From the NCBI RefSeq assembly GCF_002159455.1, contig NZ_NFIQ01000018.1:1-58689 (forward strand): a DNA stretch of 58,689 nt. The letters are read 5' to 3'. Position numbers and translations under genes: made by a program. The notes beneath the pieces were generated by a model. The model saw only the letters and a list, made by a program, of their open reading frames with translations. It had not been told where the DNA came from and ran no database searches. Of the stretch, positions 25,504-34,684 are shown piece by piece. This DNA is from Flavonifractor sp. An306. Lineage in GTDB: Bacteria; Bacillota; Clostridia; Oscillospirales; Oscillospiraceae. Position 1 is the first letter of the stretch, and each line of letters begins with the position of its first letter.

Positions 25504-26898
25504 ATGAGAAATCCGGTACCCCTGCCCCGCATCGGCATGCGGGTGATCAAGACCGCCGTGGCGGTGATGGTGTCCTACGCCCTGTTCGTCCCCTTCGGCC
25601 TGGTATACCGGGAGGAGCTGGGGGGCGTGCTGGGCCAGCTGGGGCCCCTGTATGCCTGCATCGCCTGCATCATCTGCACCCAGAGCACCCTGGGCCAGAC
25701 CTTCCAGCAGGGGATTTCCCGGCTCATTGGCGTGGTGGTGGGGGGCGCCCTGGGCACCGCCACCCTGCTGCTGGGCCCCGCCCTGGATCACCCCTGGGTG
25801 AAAATGCCAGTGCTGGGGCTGGTGTGCGTGGCGGGGGTGTGGCTGTGCCTGCTGATCAAGCGGCCCACCGCCTGCGGCATGGCCTGCATTTTGCCCTGCG
25901 TGATCCTCATCACCGGGGTCACCGGACCCACCCGGTACTATTACGCCGCCGCCCGGATCATCGAGACCATCGTGGGGCTGCTCATCGCCTTAGCGGTGAA
26001 CGCCGCCCTGCCCGACTACCGGCCGGAGGCCCAGCGAGGAGAATCGGACATGAACGTGGAAGTGGACAACAACACCAAAAAGCTGTGCGTCATCGGGGAC
26101 CCGGTGCTCCACTCCAAGTCTCCCCTGCTCCACAACACCATGCTGCGGGAGCTGGGACTGGATTATGTCTACCTCTGCCAGCCGGTGCCCCGGGGCAAAT
26201 GCCGGGAGTGGCTGGACTGCGCCAAATTTGCCGGCTACGCCGGCTTTAACGCCACCATGCCCCACAAGGAGGAGCTGGTGCCCCTGATGGATGAGCTGGA
26301 CGGCGACGCCTCCCTCATTGGGGCGGTGAATACCGTGTGCATCCGGGACGGCAAAATTTACGGCTACAACACCGATGGAGAGGGCTTTCTCCGCAGCCTG
26401 GCCGACGAGGGGATCCACCCGGCGGGCAGGCGGGTGATGGTGCTGGGAGCCGGGGGGGCGGCCAAGGCGGTGTGCCTGAAGCTGGCCCAGGCGGGGGCGG
26501 CCGTGACGGTGTGCAACCGCACCCTGGACAAAGCGGAGGCCATCTGCGCCCATGACCCGGCCCATCTCCGGGCGGCGGGCTTTGATGCCGCTACCTTATA
26601 TAAGGAAGCGCAGGGCTGCGGCCTGCTGGTGAACTGCACCTCCCTGGGCATGGAAGGTACGCAGGGCCAATTTGAGGATTTCTCCTTCCTGGACGGCCTG
26701 GCCGCCGGTGTGCCGGTGGTGGACCTGATCTACGCCCCCGCCCAGACCGAGCTGCTCCGCCAGGCGGCCCGGCGGGGCCACAAGACGGTCAACGGCTACG
26801 GTCTGCTGGTCAACCAGGCGGTGCTGGCTCTGGAGCATTTTACCGGCACGGCCATCGACGCCGCCCGAATGAAACAAGTGCTCTCCGGCTTGGTATAA
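25504..26898 (+). CDS. aroE: Aromatic-acid-exporter-like membrane domain fused in frame to shikimate dehydrogenase
   Basis: One uninterrupted 464-codon frame. Residues 1-182, from ATG 25504 after AAAGGAGA (25492-25499), form a membrane domain with about four or five helices (VIKTAVAVMVSYALFVPFGL, then GPLYACIACIICTQSTLGQTF and SRLIGVVVGGALGTATLLL), resembling the N-terminal membrane part of the FUSC/DUF939 aromatic-acid exporter family. Residues 183-464 are a complete AroE: IGDPVLHSKSPLLHN, NATMPHKEELV (catalytic Lys), AVNTV, GYNTDGEGF, VLGAGGAAKAV and GYGLLVNQAV. No stop lies between the parts, so translation from 25504 must give the fusion unless the assembly has an error. Last gene of the aro operon. 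Confidence 0.82.
   Translation: MRNPVPLPRIGMRVIKTAVAVMVSYALFVPFGLVYREELGGVLGQLGPLYACIACIICTQSTLGQTFQQGISRLIGVVVGGALGTATLLLGPALDHPWVKMPVLGLVCVAGVWLCLLIKRPTACGMACILPCVILITGVTGPTRYYYAAARIIETIVGLLIALAVNAALPDYRPEAQRGESDMNVEVDNNTKKLCVIGDPVLHSKSPLLHNTMLRELGLDYVYLCQPVPRGKCREWLDCAKFAGYAGFNATMPHKEELVPLMDELDGDASLIGAVNTVCIRDGKIYGYNTDGEGFLRSLADEGIHPAGRRVMVLGAGGAAKAVCLKLAQAGAAVTVCNRTLDKAEAICAHDPAHLRAAGFDAATLYKEAQGCGLLVNCTSLGMEGTQGQFEDFSFLDGLAAGVPVVDLIYAPAQTELLRQAARRGHKTVNGYGLLVNQAVLALEHFTGTAIDAARMKQVLSGLV
26050..26898 (+). CDS. aroE: Shikimate dehydrogenase from an internal start (alternative product)
   Basis: Reduces 3-dehydroshikimate with NADPH. ATG 26050 lies in frame inside the preceding fusion and has its own strong binding site GAGGAGA (26036-26042, 7-base spacing). 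It would give a normal-length 282-residue soluble AroE starting MNVEVDNNTKKLCVIGDPVLHS. The site suggests either a second, soluble product or that the membrane gene recently lost its stop codon. The enzyme assignment is firm; use of this start is inferred. Confidence 0.7.
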   Translation: MNVEVDNNTKKLCVIGDPVLHSKSPLLHNTMLRELGLDYVYLCQPVPRGKCREWLDCAKFAGYAGFNATMPHKEELVPLMDELDGDASLIGAVNTVCIRDGKIYGYNTDGEGFLRSLADEGIHPAGRRVMVLGAGGAAKAVCLKLAQAGAAVTVCNRTLDKAEAICAHDPAHLRAAGFDAATLYKEAQGCGLLVNCTSLGMEGTQGQFEDFSFLDGLAAGVPVVDLIYAPAQTELLRQAARRGHKTVNGYGLLVNQAVLALEHFTGTAIDAARMKQVLSGLV

Positions 26899-26926
26899 AA
26901 AAGACGGGAAAAATGCAAAAATACTC

Positions 26927-26955
26927 TTGACTTTGAACGAAAGTTGTACTATCAT
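26927..26955 (+). promoter_or_regulatory. Promoter of the S10-spc-alpha super-operon
   Basis: TTGACT (26927-26932), 17-base spacer, TATCAT (26950-26955); it starts about 30 bases after the aroE stop. Confidence 0.75.
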
Positions 26956-26959
26956 AATT

Positions 26960-27258
26960 AAGCGCCTGTTTAGGGCGCATTGTGCGATGATGCGGGAGAT
27001 TGCTCAGAGATGAGGTAACTTCCGCGGAGTATGTCCGAGCTAGAATCGGGCGGCTGAGGGATCTGTGCACCGCGTATATCGCCGTGCATGGAGTAAACCG
27101 GCCTGCTTGTGCCGGTTTTCTTCATGTCAGGGAGTGATACGCACGGAAACGTGTACTGAAATCTCTCACCGTACGAAGCGAGGAAAACACCGCGCTGGAG
27201 CCCCGTGGACCCGGCGAAAGCGCACACCACTTCGTATGTTTAAGGAGGAACAAAACAC
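26960..27258 (+). promoter_or_regulatory. Long structured 5' leader of the ribosomal protein operon
   Basis: About 300 untranslated bases separate promoter and rpsJ. They hold several potential stems, a terminator-like hairpin (27095-27119, listed separately) and, after it, a closed domain with TACGAAG (27172-27178) pairing to CTTCGTA (27230-27236) just before the rpsJ binding site. The layout suggests autogenous control by a ribosomal protein, as known for S10-type operons; which protein, and by what structure, is not visible. No T-box or leader ORF was seen. Confidence 0.5.
27095..27119 (+). terminator. Attenuator-like hairpin in the S10 leader
   Basis: AAACCGGC/GCCGGTTT stem with an 8-base loop followed by TCTTC after the T-run. 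It lies between the promoter and rpsJ, so it would act as an attenuator rather than an end of operon. Confidence 0.5.
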
Positions 27259-27573
27259 ATGGCAGCTCAGAAAGAAATGATCCGCATCCGTCTGAAAGCC
27301 TACGATCACCAGCTCATCGACCAGAGCGCTGAGAAGATCGTTGAGACCGCCAAGCGCACCGGCGCTTCCGTGTCCGGCCCCATCCCCCTGCCCACCAAGA
27401 AGGAAGTTGTCACCATCCTGCGGGCCGTCCATAAGTACAAGGACAGCCGGGAGCAGTTCGAGCGCCGCACCCACAAGCGCCTCATCGACATCCTTAAGCC
27501 CTCTCCCAAGACCGTGGAGGCCCTGATGAGCCTGGAGCTTCCCGCCGGCGTGGAGATCGAGATCAAGCTGTAA
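27259..27573 (+). CDS. rpsJ: Ribosomal protein S10 (NusE)
   Basis: Small-subunit head protein, also the NusE partner in antitermination. 104 residues, [28 protein letters not shown] then [29 protein letters not shown]. First gene of the super-operon, with TAAGGAGG at 27241-27248. A 132-base gap with short hairpins follows before rplC. Confidence 0.98.
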   Translation: MAAQKEMIRIRLKAYDHQLIDQSAEKIVETAKRTGASVSGPIPLPTKKEVVTILRAVHKYKDSREQFERRTHKRLIDILKPSPKTVEALMSLELPAGVEIEIKL

Positions 27574-27705
27574 GAGACAGCAGACTCATTCCTTTGTCAG
27601 TACCGCAGTCCGCCGCGTTTTGAGGCGGACGGGTCAAGTCGCGAGAGCAATACCAGCCCGATGGGTACCTCTCCCGACCAATAACCTTAACAAGGAGGAA
27701 GAAAC

Positions 27706-28431
27706 ATGGAAAAGGCCATTATCGGCAAGAAGGTCGGCATGACGCAGATCTTCGACGAAGCCGGCAAGGTCATCCCGGTCACCGTCATCGAGGCGGGCCC
27801 CTGCACCGTGGTGCAGAAGAAGACCGAGGAGAAGGACGGCTACAACGCTGTGCAGCTGGGCTACGAGGACGTAGCCGAGAAGAAGCTCACCAAGCCTGAG
27901 CTGGGCCACCTGAAGAAGGCCGGCGAGGCCCGCAAGCGGACTCTGAAGGAGTTCAAGCTGGCCAACTGCGACGCCCTGAACGTGGGCGACGAGGTGAAGG
28001 TGGACGTGTTCGCCGAGGGCGACCGGGTGGACGTGACCGGCATCAGCAAGGGCCACGGCTACCAGGGCGTCATCAAGCGCCACGGCGCCGCCCGCCTGAA
28101 GGAATCCCACGGTACCGGCCCTGTGCACCGTCACGCCGGCTCCATGGGCTCCAGCACCGATCCCTCCCGCATCTTCAAGGGCAAGATCGGCGCCGGCCAG
28201 ATGGGTAACGAGCAGGTTACCGTCCTGAACCTGGACGTCATCAAGGTGGATCCCGAGCTGGGCGTTATCGCCGTGCGGGGTGCCATCCCCGGCCCCAAGG
28301 GCGGCATCGTGTATCTGCGCAACTCCGTCATCAACGTCAAGGAGAAGGGCGCCGCTGCCAACGCCAGCATCAACCCGCAGAAGGCTTCCGCCCGCGTCAA
28401 TCCCCAGAAGGCTTCCGCCCGTAACAAGTAA
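27706..28431 (+). CDS. rplC: Ribosomal protein L3
   Basis: Large-subunit protein that reaches toward the peptidyl-transferase centre. Begins [47 protein letters not shown] and [19 protein letters not shown] include the Gln-methylation neighbourhood. 241 residues, longer than the usual ~210 because of a tail with a tandem repeat, NPQKASAR twice. Preceded by CAAGGAGGAAG. Confidence 0.98.
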   Translation: MEKAIIGKKVGMTQIFDEAGKVIPVTVIEAGPCTVVQKKTEEKDGYNAVQLGYEDVAEKKLTKPELGHLKKAGEARKRTLKEFKLANCDALNVGDEVKVDVFAEGDRVDVTGISKGHGYQGVIKRHGAARLKESHGTGPVHRHAGSMGSSTDPSRIFKGKIGAGQMGNEQVTVLNLDVIKVDPELGVIAVRGAIPGPKGGIVYLRNSVINVKEKGAAANASINPQKASARVNPQKASARNK

Positions 28432-28448
28432 GAAAGGAGAGAACTCAA

Positions 28449-29069
28449 ATGCCTAAGGCAATTCTTGTGAATATGGCCGGCAACCAGGTCGGCGAAGTGG
28501 AGCTCTCCGAAGCTGTGTTCGGGATCGAGCCCAACCAGACCGTTGTGCATGAGGTGGTCAAGAACCACCTGGCCAACTGCCGTCAGGGCACCCAGTCCGC
28601 TCTGACCCGCGCCGAGGTCTCCGGCGGCGGCATCAAGCCCTGGCGCCAGAAGGGCACCGGCCGCGCCCGTCAGGGCTCTACCCGCGCGCCCCAGTGGACC
28701 CACGGCGGCATCGTGTTCGCCCCCAAGCCCCGCGACTACAGCTACACCCTGAACAAGAAGGTCAAGCGTCTGGCCCTCAAGTCCGCCCTCTCCGCCAAGG
28801 CCGCCTCCGGCGACATCGTGGTGGTGGACGGCCTGAACATGGATGCCATCAAGACCAAGACCATGCAGGGCTTCCTGGATACCGTGGGCGCCAAGAAGGC
28901 CGTCATCGTCACCCCCGAGGTGAACGAGACTGTCATCAAGTCCGCCCGCAACATCCCCGGCGTGGTGACCACCACCGCCAAGATCCTCAGCGTTTACGAC
29001 ATCGTGAACGCCGGCAAGTTCATCGTTGACAAGGCGGCCCTGGCCGTCATCGAGGAGGTGTTCGCGTAA
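28449..29069 (+). CDS. rplD: Ribosomal protein L4
   Basis: Lines the exit tunnel and represses its own operon in several bacteria. 206 residues; [31 protein letters not shown] is the conserved tunnel loop. Its stop TAATG overlaps the rplW start by one base. Confidence 0.98.
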   Translation: MPKAILVNMAGNQVGEVELSEAVFGIEPNQTVVHEVVKNHLANCRQGTQSALTRAEVSGGGIKPWRQKGTGRARQGSTRAPQWTHGGIVFAPKPRDYSYTLNKKVKRLALKSALSAKAASGDIVVVDGLNMDAIKTKTMQGFLDTVGAKKAVIVTPEVNETVIKSARNIPGVVTTTAKILSVYDIVNAGKFIVDKAALAVIEEVFA

Positions 29070-29368
29070 TGGCTACCACCGCTTATGATATCATCAAGCG
29101 CCCCATCATCACCGAGCAGTCCATGGCGGAGACTGAGGCCAAGAAGTACACCTTCGAGGTGGCCAAGAGCGCCAACAAGATCGAGATCGCCAAGGCGGTC
29201 GAGGAGATCTTCGGCGTGAAGGTGGCCAAGGTGAACACCCTGAACATGCAGGGCAAGGCCAAGCGCACCGGCCGTTTCCCCGCCGGCCGCCGGGCCAACT
29301 GGAAGAAGGCTATGGTCACCCTCACTGAGGACTCCAAGACCATCGAGTTCTTCGAAGGCATGGTGTAA
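29069..29368 (+). CDS. rplW: Ribosomal protein L23
   Basis: Tunnel-exit protein that docks SRP and trigger factor. 99 residues, starting [19 protein letters not shown], with [33 protein letters not shown]. Overlaps rplD by one base, so it is translationally coupled. Confidence 0.98.
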   Translation: MATTAYDIIKRPIITEQSMAETEAKKYTFEVAKSANKIEIAKAVEEIFGVKVAKVNTLNMQGKAKRTGRFPAGRRANWKKAMVTLTEDSKTIEFFEGMV

Positions 29369-29383
29369 GGAGGATAAGGAACA

Positions 29384-30217
29384 ATGGCGATCAAAACTTA
29401 TAAGCCCACAACGCCCTCCCGCCGCCACATGACCGTGAGCGCCTTCGAGGGCATCGACAAGAAGGCCAAGCCCGAGCGCAGCCTGACTGAGAACCTGAAG
29501 AAGAACGCCGGCCGCAACAGCTACGGCCGCATCACCGTCCGCCACCGCGGCGGCGGCAACAAGAAGAAGTACCGCATCATCGACTTCAAGCGGAACAAAG
29601 AGGGCACCGCCACTGTCATCAACCTGCAGTACGACCCCAACCGCTCCGCCAACATCGCTCTCATCCAGTATGAGGACGGCGAGAAGCGCTATATCCTGGC
29701 CCCCGTGAACCTGAAGGCCGGCCACAAGATCATGACCGGTCCCGACGCCGACATCCTGCCCGGCAACTGCCTGCCCATCGCCAACATCCCCGTGGGCGAG
29801 ATGATCCACTGCATCGAGCTCTACCCCGGCAAGGGCGCCCAGCTGGTGCGCGCCGCCGGCGAGGCTGCTCAGCTGATGGCCAAGGAGAACGGCATGGCTC
29901 AGGTCCGTCTGCCCTCCGGCGAGGTCCGCTACGTCCGCGAGGAGTGCAAGGCCACCATCGGTCAGGTGGGCAACGCCGACTGGGCCAACATCCAGATCGG
30001 TAAGGCCGGCCGTAAGCGCCACATGGGTTGGCGGCCCACCGTCCGCGGCTCCGTCATGAACCCCAACGACCACCCCCACGGCGGCGGCGAGGGCAAGAGC
30101 CCGGTTGGCCGTCCCGGCCCTGTGACTCCTTGGGGCAAGCCCGCCATGGGCTACAAGACCCGCAAGGGAAAGAACCGCACCGAGAAGTTCATCGTGAAGC
30201 ACCGCAACGCGAAGTAA
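29384..30217 (+). CDS. rplB: Ribosomal protein L2
   Basis: Core large-subunit protein needed for subunit joining and peptidyl transfer. 277 residues; [35 protein letters not shown] and the C-terminal [35 protein letters not shown] with the conserved His. GTAAGGAGGATAAGG precedes it. Confidence 0.98.
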   Translation: MAIKTYKPTTPSRRHMTVSAFEGIDKKAKPERSLTENLKKNAGRNSYGRITVRHRGGGNKKKYRIIDFKRNKEGTATVINLQYDPNRSANIALIQYEDGEKRYILAPVNLKAGHKIMTGPDADILPGNCLPIANIPVGEMIHCIELYPGKGAQLVRAAGEAAQLMAKENGMAQVRLPSGEVRYVREECKATIGQVGNADWANIQIGKAGRKRHMGWRPTVRGSVMNPNDHPHGGGEGKSPVGRPGPVTPWGKPAMGYKTRKGKNRTEKFIVKHRNAK

Positions 30218-30232
30218 GGGAGGCAGTAAAAG

Positions 30233-30505
30233 ATGAGCAGAAGTATCAAGAAAGGCCCCTTTTGCGCCCCCGAGCTGCTGAAGCGGGTCGACGCCATGAA
30301 CGAGACTGGCGAGAAGAAGGTGCTGAAGACCTGGAGCCGCGCCTCCACCATCTTCCCCTCCTTCGTCGGACACACCTTTGCCGTGCACGACGGGCGCAAG
30401 CACGTGCCCGTGTACGTGACCGAGGACATGGTGGGCCACAAGCTGGGCGAGTTCGCCCCCACCCGCACCTTCCGCGGCCACGCCGGCAGCAAGACTGGTA
30501 AGTAA
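30233..30505 (+). CDS. rpsS: Ribosomal protein S19
   Basis: Small-subunit head protein next to S13. 90 residues, [19 protein letters not shown] then [43 protein letters not shown] 15-base gap separates it from rplB. Confidence 0.98.
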   Translation: MSRSIKKGPFCAPELLKRVDAMNETGEKKVLKTWSRASTIFPSFVGHTFAVHDGRKHVPVYVTEDMVGHKLGEFAPTRTFRGHAGSKTGK

Positions 30506-30520
30506 GGAGGAGGAGAGAAC

Positions 30521-30853
30521 ATGGAAGCAAAAGCACATCTGAGATATGCCCGTATCTCTCCCCGTAAGGTTCAGATCGTGTGCGACCTGATCCGCGGCAA
30601 GAGCGTGGCCCAGGCCAACGCCATCCTGATGGCGACCCCCAAGGCCGCCTCCGAGCTGCTGCTGAAGCTCCTCAAGAGCGCCGCGTCCAACGCGGAGAAC
30701 AACCACCAGATGGACTCCGAGAAGCTGTATATTTCCCAGGTGTTTGCCTGCCCCGGCCCCATCATCAAGCGGATGCGTCCCCGGGCTCAGGGCCGCGCCT
30801 ATCGGATCAACAAGCGCACTTCTCACATCACCATCGTGGTGGCTGAGCGCTAA
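30521..30853 (+). CDS. rplV: Ribosomal protein L22
   Basis: Tunnel protein whose beta hairpin narrows the exit path. 110 residues; [22 protein letters not shown] and the hairpin region [39 protein letters not shown] lies before the start. Confidence 0.98.
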   Translation: MEAKAHLRYARISPRKVQIVCDLIRGKSVAQANAILMATPKAASELLLKLLKSAASNAENNHQMDSEKLYISQVFACPGPIIKRMRPRAQGRAYRINKRTSHITIVVAER

Positions 30854-30868
30854 GGGAGGAGGAAGAAT

Positions 30869-31738
30869 ATGGGACAGAAAGTGAATCCCCACGGCCTGCG
30901 CGTGGGCGTCATTAAGGACTGGGACTCCCGCTGGTATGCCCGCAACGAGAAGGTGGGCGACCTGCTGGTGGAGGACAAGAAGATCCGGGACTACCTGAAG
31001 AAGACCCTGTATTCCGCCGGTATCCCCAAGATTGAGATTGAGCGTGACAACGCCAAGGTGCGCATCTACCTGCACTGCGCCCGTCCCGGCGTGGTCATCG
31101 GCAAGGGCGGCGAGGCCATCGAGGCCCTGCGCCTGAAGCTGGAGAAGATGCTGGGCAAGGCTGTTGCCCTGAACATCGTCGAGGTGAAGAGCCCCGACAT
31201 GGACGCCCAGCTGGTGGCTGAGAACATCGCCCAGCAGCTGGAGAAGCGCATCGGCTTCCGCCGGGCCATGAAGAACGCCATGGGCCGCGCCATGCGCATG
31301 GGCGCCCGGGGCATCAAGACTCAGGTGTCCGGCCGTCTGGGCGGCGCCGAGATCGCCCGCACCGAGCACTATCACGACGGCACCATCCCCCTGCAGACCC
31401 TGCGGGCCGACATCGACTACGGCTTTGCTGAGGCTGCCACCACCTACGGCCGCATCGGCGTGAAGGTGTGGATCTACAAGGGCGAGGTGCTCACCCAGAC
31501 CCTGCGGACCACCCCCCGCACTCTGGACACCAAGAACTTCAAGGAGCGCTCCGACCGTCCCCGCCGCGACCGCCGCGACGGCGACCGCAAGGGCGGCTTC
31601 AACCGCAACGGCGGCGGCTTTAACCGCGGCGCCGGCCGTCCCCAGGGCGGCTTCAACAACAACCGTCCCCAGGGCGGCTTCAACCGGCCTCAGGGCGGCG
31701 CCCGTCCTGCTGCTCCCAAGGAAGGAGGATCCAACTAA
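30869..31738 (+). CDS. rpsC: Ribosomal protein S3 with Gly/Asn/Arg-rich C-terminal tail
   Basis: mRNA-entry protein with a KH domain. Core: [22 protein letters not shown] motif [26 protein letters not shown] and [25 protein letters not shown]. At 289 residues it exceeds the usual ~220; the extra ~60 residues are Arg/Asp- then Gly/Asn-rich with repeated PQGGFN units. The tail is in frame with normal codon use. Its stop overlaps the rplP start by one base. Confidence 0.97.
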   Translation: MGQKVNPHGLRVGVIKDWDSRWYARNEKVGDLLVEDKKIRDYLKKTLYSAGIPKIEIERDNAKVRIYLHCARPGVVIGKGGEAIEALRLKLEKMLGKAVALNIVEVKSPDMDAQLVAENIAQQLEKRIGFRRAMKNAMGRAMRMGARGIKTQVSGRLGGAEIARTEHYHDGTIPLQTLRADIDYGFAEAATTYGRIGVKVWIYKGEVLTQTLRTTPRTLDTKNFKERSDRPRRDRRDGDRKGGFNRNGGGFNRGAGRPQGGFNNNRPQGGFNRPQGGARPAAPKEGGSN

Positions 31739-32172
31739 TGCTGCTGCCTAAGAGAGTGAAATACCGCCGCGTGCACCGTGGCCGCCTGAAGGGCAAGGCC
31801 ATGCGCGGCAACACCGTGACCTACGGTGATTTCGGCCTGCAGGCCACCGAGCCCAGCTGGATCACCAGCAACCAGATCGAGGCCGCCCGTATCGCCATGA
31901 CCCGTTACACCAAGCGTGGCGGTAAGGTTTGGATCAAGATCTTCCCCGACAAGCCCATCACCGAGAAGCCCGCCGAGACCCGTATGGGTTCCGGTAAGGG
32001 TTCTCCCGAGTACTGGGTGGCCGTGGTCAAGCCCGGCCGTGTGATGTTCGAGATCGCCGGCGTCTCCGAGGAGATCGCCCGCGAGGCCCTGCGTCTCGCT
32101 TCCCACAAGCTGCCTGTCAAGTGCAAGATCGTGGCGAAAGAGACCGCCGAGACCGAGAATGGTGGTGAATGA
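31738..32172 (+). CDS. rplP: Ribosomal protein L16
   Basis: Large-subunit protein near the A site. 144 residues, [19 protein letters not shown] and [20 protein letters not shown]. Overlaps rpsC by one base and rpmC by four. Confidence 0.98.
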   Translation: MLLPKRVKYRRVHRGRLKGKAMRGNTVTYGDFGLQATEPSWITSNQIEAARIAMTRYTKRGGKVWIKIFPDKPITEKPAETRMGSGKGSPEYWVAVVKPGRVMFEIAGVSEEIAREALRLASHKLPVKCKIVAKETAETENGGE

Positions 32173-32372
32173 AGATGAAGGCTACTGAAATCCGTAAGAT
32201 GAGCGCCACTGAGCTGGAGAGCAAGCTGGGCGACCTGAAGAAGGATCTCTTCCAGCTGCGTCTTCAGCACGCCACCAATCAGCTGGAGAACCCGGTGAAG
32301 ATCGCCGAGGTCAAGCGGGATATCGCCCGCGTCAAGACCATCATCCGTGAGCAGCAGCTCGCAGGCCGCTAA
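32169..32372 (+). CDS. rpmC: Ribosomal protein L29
   Basis: Small tunnel-exit protein. 67 residues, all helical: [20 protein letters not shown] then [20 protein letters not shown] 32169 overlaps the rplP stop; ATG 32175 is a possible alternative that shortens it by two residues. Confidence 0.97.
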   Translation: MKMKATEIRKMSATELESKLGDLKKDLFQLRLQHATNQLENPVKIAEVKRDIARVKTIIREQQLAGR

Positions 32373-32389
32373 GAAGGAGGAACCGAAAC

Positions 32390-32650
32390 ATGGAAAACAG
32401 AACTTCTTCCCGCAAGACCAGAGTCGGCCTGGTGGTCTCTGATAAGATGGACAAGACCGTGGTGGTGGCCATTGCCGACCGTGTGGCCCACCCCCTGTAC
32501 AAGAAGATCGTCAAGCGGACCTACAAGCTGAAGGCCCATGACGAGAAGAACGAGTGTGGCGTGGGCGACCGCGTCAAGGTGATGGAGACCCGTCCCCTGT
32601 CCAAGGACAAGCGCTGGCGCGTGGTTGAGATCATCGAGAAGGCGAAGTAA
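32390..32650 (+). CDS. rpsQ: Ribosomal protein S17
   Basis: OB-fold small-subunit body protein. 86 residues, [20 protein letters not shown] and [40 protein letters not shown] precedes the ATG. Confidence 0.98.
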   Translation: MENRTSSRKTRVGLVVSDKMDKTVVVAIADRVAHPLYKKIVKRTYKLKAHDEKNECGVGDRVKVMETRPLSKDKRWRVVEIIEKAK

Positions 32651-32662
32651 GGAGGTGTCGGT

Positions 32663-33031
32663 ATGATTCAGCAGGAAACTTATCTGAAGGTGGCCGACAA
32701 CACCGGCGCCAAGGAGATCAAGACCATCCGCGTGCTGGGCGGCTCCAGCCGCAAGTTTGGCAACATCGGCGACGTGATCGTGGCTTCCGTCCGCAAGGCT
32801 CAGCCCGGCGGCACCGTGAAGAAGGGCGAGGTCGTGAAGGCCGTTATCGTCCGCAGCGCCAAGGGCGTCCGCCGTACCGACGGCAGCTACGTCCGCTTTG
32901 ACGAGAACGCCGCCGTCCTCATCAAGGACGACAAGAATCCCCGCGGTACCCGTATCTTTGGGCCAGTGGCCCGCGAGCTGCGCGACAAGGATTATATGAA
33001 GATCCTGTCCCTGGCTCCCGAAGTGCTGTAA
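32663..33031 (+). CDS. rplN: Ribosomal protein L14
   Basis: Forms intersubunit contacts. 122 residues, standard length; [19 protein letters not shown] and [28 protein letters not shown]. Confidence 0.98.
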   Translation: MIQQETYLKVADNTGAKEIKTIRVLGGSSRKFGNIGDVIVASVRKAQPGGTVKKGEVVKAVIVRSAKGVRRTDGSYVRFDENAAVLIKDDKNPRGTRIFGPVARELRDKDYMKILSLAPEVL

Positions 33032-33047
33032 GGGGGTAGGAGTAGAC

Positions 33048-33365
33048 ATGAAGAAGATGAGCATTCGCAAGGACGACACCGTCATCGTCCTGTCCGGCAA
33101 GGACAAGGGCAAGCAGGGCAAGGTCCTGGAGGTCATGCCCAAGGAGGGCAAGGTTGTCGTGGAGAAGGTCAACGTGGTCTCCCGTCACCAGAAGCCCCGC
33201 CGTCAGGGCGAGCAGGGCGGCATCATGAAGAAGGAAGCCCCCATCTACGCCTGCAAGGTGCAGCGCGTCTGCCCCAAGTGCAACAAGCCCACCCGGCCCG
33301 CTCACAAGCTGCTGGCCGACGGCAAGAAGGTCCGCGTCTGCAAGAAGTGCGGCGCCGAAATCTGA
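33048..33365 (+). CDS. rplX: Ribosomal protein L24
   Basis: Assembly initiator of the large subunit, with a KOW motif ([20 protein letters not shown]). 105 residues. The C terminus has [10 protein letters not shown] and CKKCGAEI, a paired-Cys zinc-ribbon-like end. Confidence 0.98.
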   Translation: MKKMSIRKDDTVIVLSGKDKGKQGKVLEVMPKEGKVVVEKVNVVSRHQKPRRQGEQGGIMKKEAPIYACKVQRVCPKCNKPTRPAHKLLADGKKVRVCKKCGAEI

Positions 33366-33384
33366 GAGAGGAGGAGTATAGACA

Positions 33385-33939
33385 ATGGCTGATAAGAAAG
33401 TGCCCAACCTGAAGGCCAAGTACCAGGCCGAGGTCGCTCCTGCTCTGATGCAGAAGTTCGGTTACAAGAGCGTCATGCAGATCCCCAAGATCGACAAGAT
33501 CGTGGTCAACTGCGGCTGCGGCGAGGCCCGTGACAACTCCAAGGTGCTGGAGGCTGTGGTGGGCGATCTGACCAAGATCACCGGCCAGAAGGCCATCATC
33601 ACCAAGGCCAAGAAGTCCGTGGCTAACTTCAAGCTCCGCGAGGGCATGCCCATCGGCGCCAAGGTCACCCTGCGCGCCGACCGCATGTGGGAGTTCCTGG
33701 ACCGCCTGTTCAACGTGGCCCTGCCCCGCGTGCGCGACTTCCGGGGCATCAACGGCAACTCCTTTGACGGCCGGGGCAACTACGCTCTGGGCATCAAGGA
33801 GCAGCTGATCTTCCCCGAGATCGAGTACGACAAGATCGACAAGATCCGCGGCCTGGACGTGGTCATCTGCACCACCGCCAAGACCGACGAAGAGGCCAAG
33901 GAACTGCTGACTCTGATCGGCGCTCCCTTTGCCCGGTAA
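33385..33939 (+). CDS. rplE: Ribosomal protein L5
   Basis: Binds 5S rRNA in the central protuberance. 184 residues; [40 protein letters not shown] and [22 protein letters not shown]. 14 bases before rpsZ. Confidence 0.98.
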   Translation: MADKKVPNLKAKYQAEVAPALMQKFGYKSVMQIPKIDKIVVNCGCGEARDNSKVLEAVVGDLTKITGQKAIITKAKKSVANFKLREGMPIGAKVTLRADRMWEFLDRLFNVALPRVRDFRGINGNSFDGRGNYALGIKEQLIFPEIEYDKIDKIRGLDVVICTTAKTDEEAKELLTLIGAPFAR

Positions 33940-33953
33940 AGGAGGAGAACGAA

Positions 33954-34139
33954 ATGGCTAAGAAGTCTATGATCCTGAAGCAGCAGGCGGAGCCCAAGTT
34001 CTCCACCCGCCGCTACAACCGCTGCAAGATCTGCGGCCGTCCCCACGCCTACCTGCGGGACTACGGCATCTGCCGTATCTGCTTCCGCGAGCTGGCTTAC
34101 AAGGGTCAGATTCCCGGCGTCAAGAAGGCGAGCTGGTAA
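33954..34139 (+). CDS. rpsZ: Ribosomal protein S14, zinc-binding type
   Basis: Small-subunit head protein. 61 residues with zinc ligands C24, C27, C40 and C43 ([20 protein letters not shown]), ending VKKASW. The short Zn form marks a Gram-positive-type lineage. Confidence 0.98.
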   Translation: MAKKSMILKQQAEPKFSTRRYNRCKICGRPHAYLRDYGICRICFRELAYKGQIPGVKKASW

Positions 34140-34269
34140 AACCAGCCCGCCTCTTGGCCGGTAATTTGATAAATTCCCCAGCCAGTGGCCAATAGGTCGC
34201 AGCTGCCTATCTGCGATACCTTGCCGCTGATACGGGCAACGCCCGTAATTCTAATAGGAGGTAACCATC
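34140..34269 (+). other. 130-base gap before rpsH, with hairpin
   Basis: Longest untranslated gap inside the spc section. It includes ACGGGC/GCCCGT (about 34235-34249) and an AT-rich stretch directly before the rpsH binding site AATAGGAGGT. It could hold a processing site, a weak promoter or an S8 target; none is demonstrated. Confidence 0.4.
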
Positions 34270-34668
34270 ATGCACATTACCGATCCCATTGCGGATATGC
34301 TCACCCGCATCCGCAACGCGAACAACGCCAAGCATGACACCGTGGACGTTCCCGCGTCCAACATGAAGAAGTCCATCGCGCAGATCCTGCTGGACGAAGG
34401 CTATATCAAGAACTTCCAGCTCATCGACGACGGCACTCAGGGCGTCATCCGCATCACCCTGAAGTACAACCCCGGCAAGGAGAAGATCATCACCGGCCTG
34501 CGCCGCGTCTCCAAGCCCGGCCTGCGTGTTTATGCCGGTGCTGACGAGCTGCCCCGGGTCCTGCACGGCCTGGGCATCGCCATCGTGTCCACTTCCAAGG
34601 GCGTCATGACCGACAAGTCTGCCCGTGCGCAGCATGTCGGCGGTGAGGTCCTGGCGTTTGTCTGGTAA
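34270..34668 (+). CDS. rpsH: Ribosomal protein S8
   Basis: Central-domain 16S binder and, in E. coli, repressor of the spc operon. 132 residues; [49 protein letters not shown] and the C-terminal [18 protein letters not shown]. Confidence 0.98.
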   Translation: MHITDPIADMLTRIRNANNAKHDTVDVPASNMKKSIAQILLDEGYIKNFQLIDDGTQGVIRITLKYNPGKEKIITGLRRVSKPGLRVYAGADELPRVLHGLGIAIVSTSKGVMTDKSARAQHVGGEVLAFVW

Positions 34669-34684
34669 GGAGGGAGAGTAGAAA

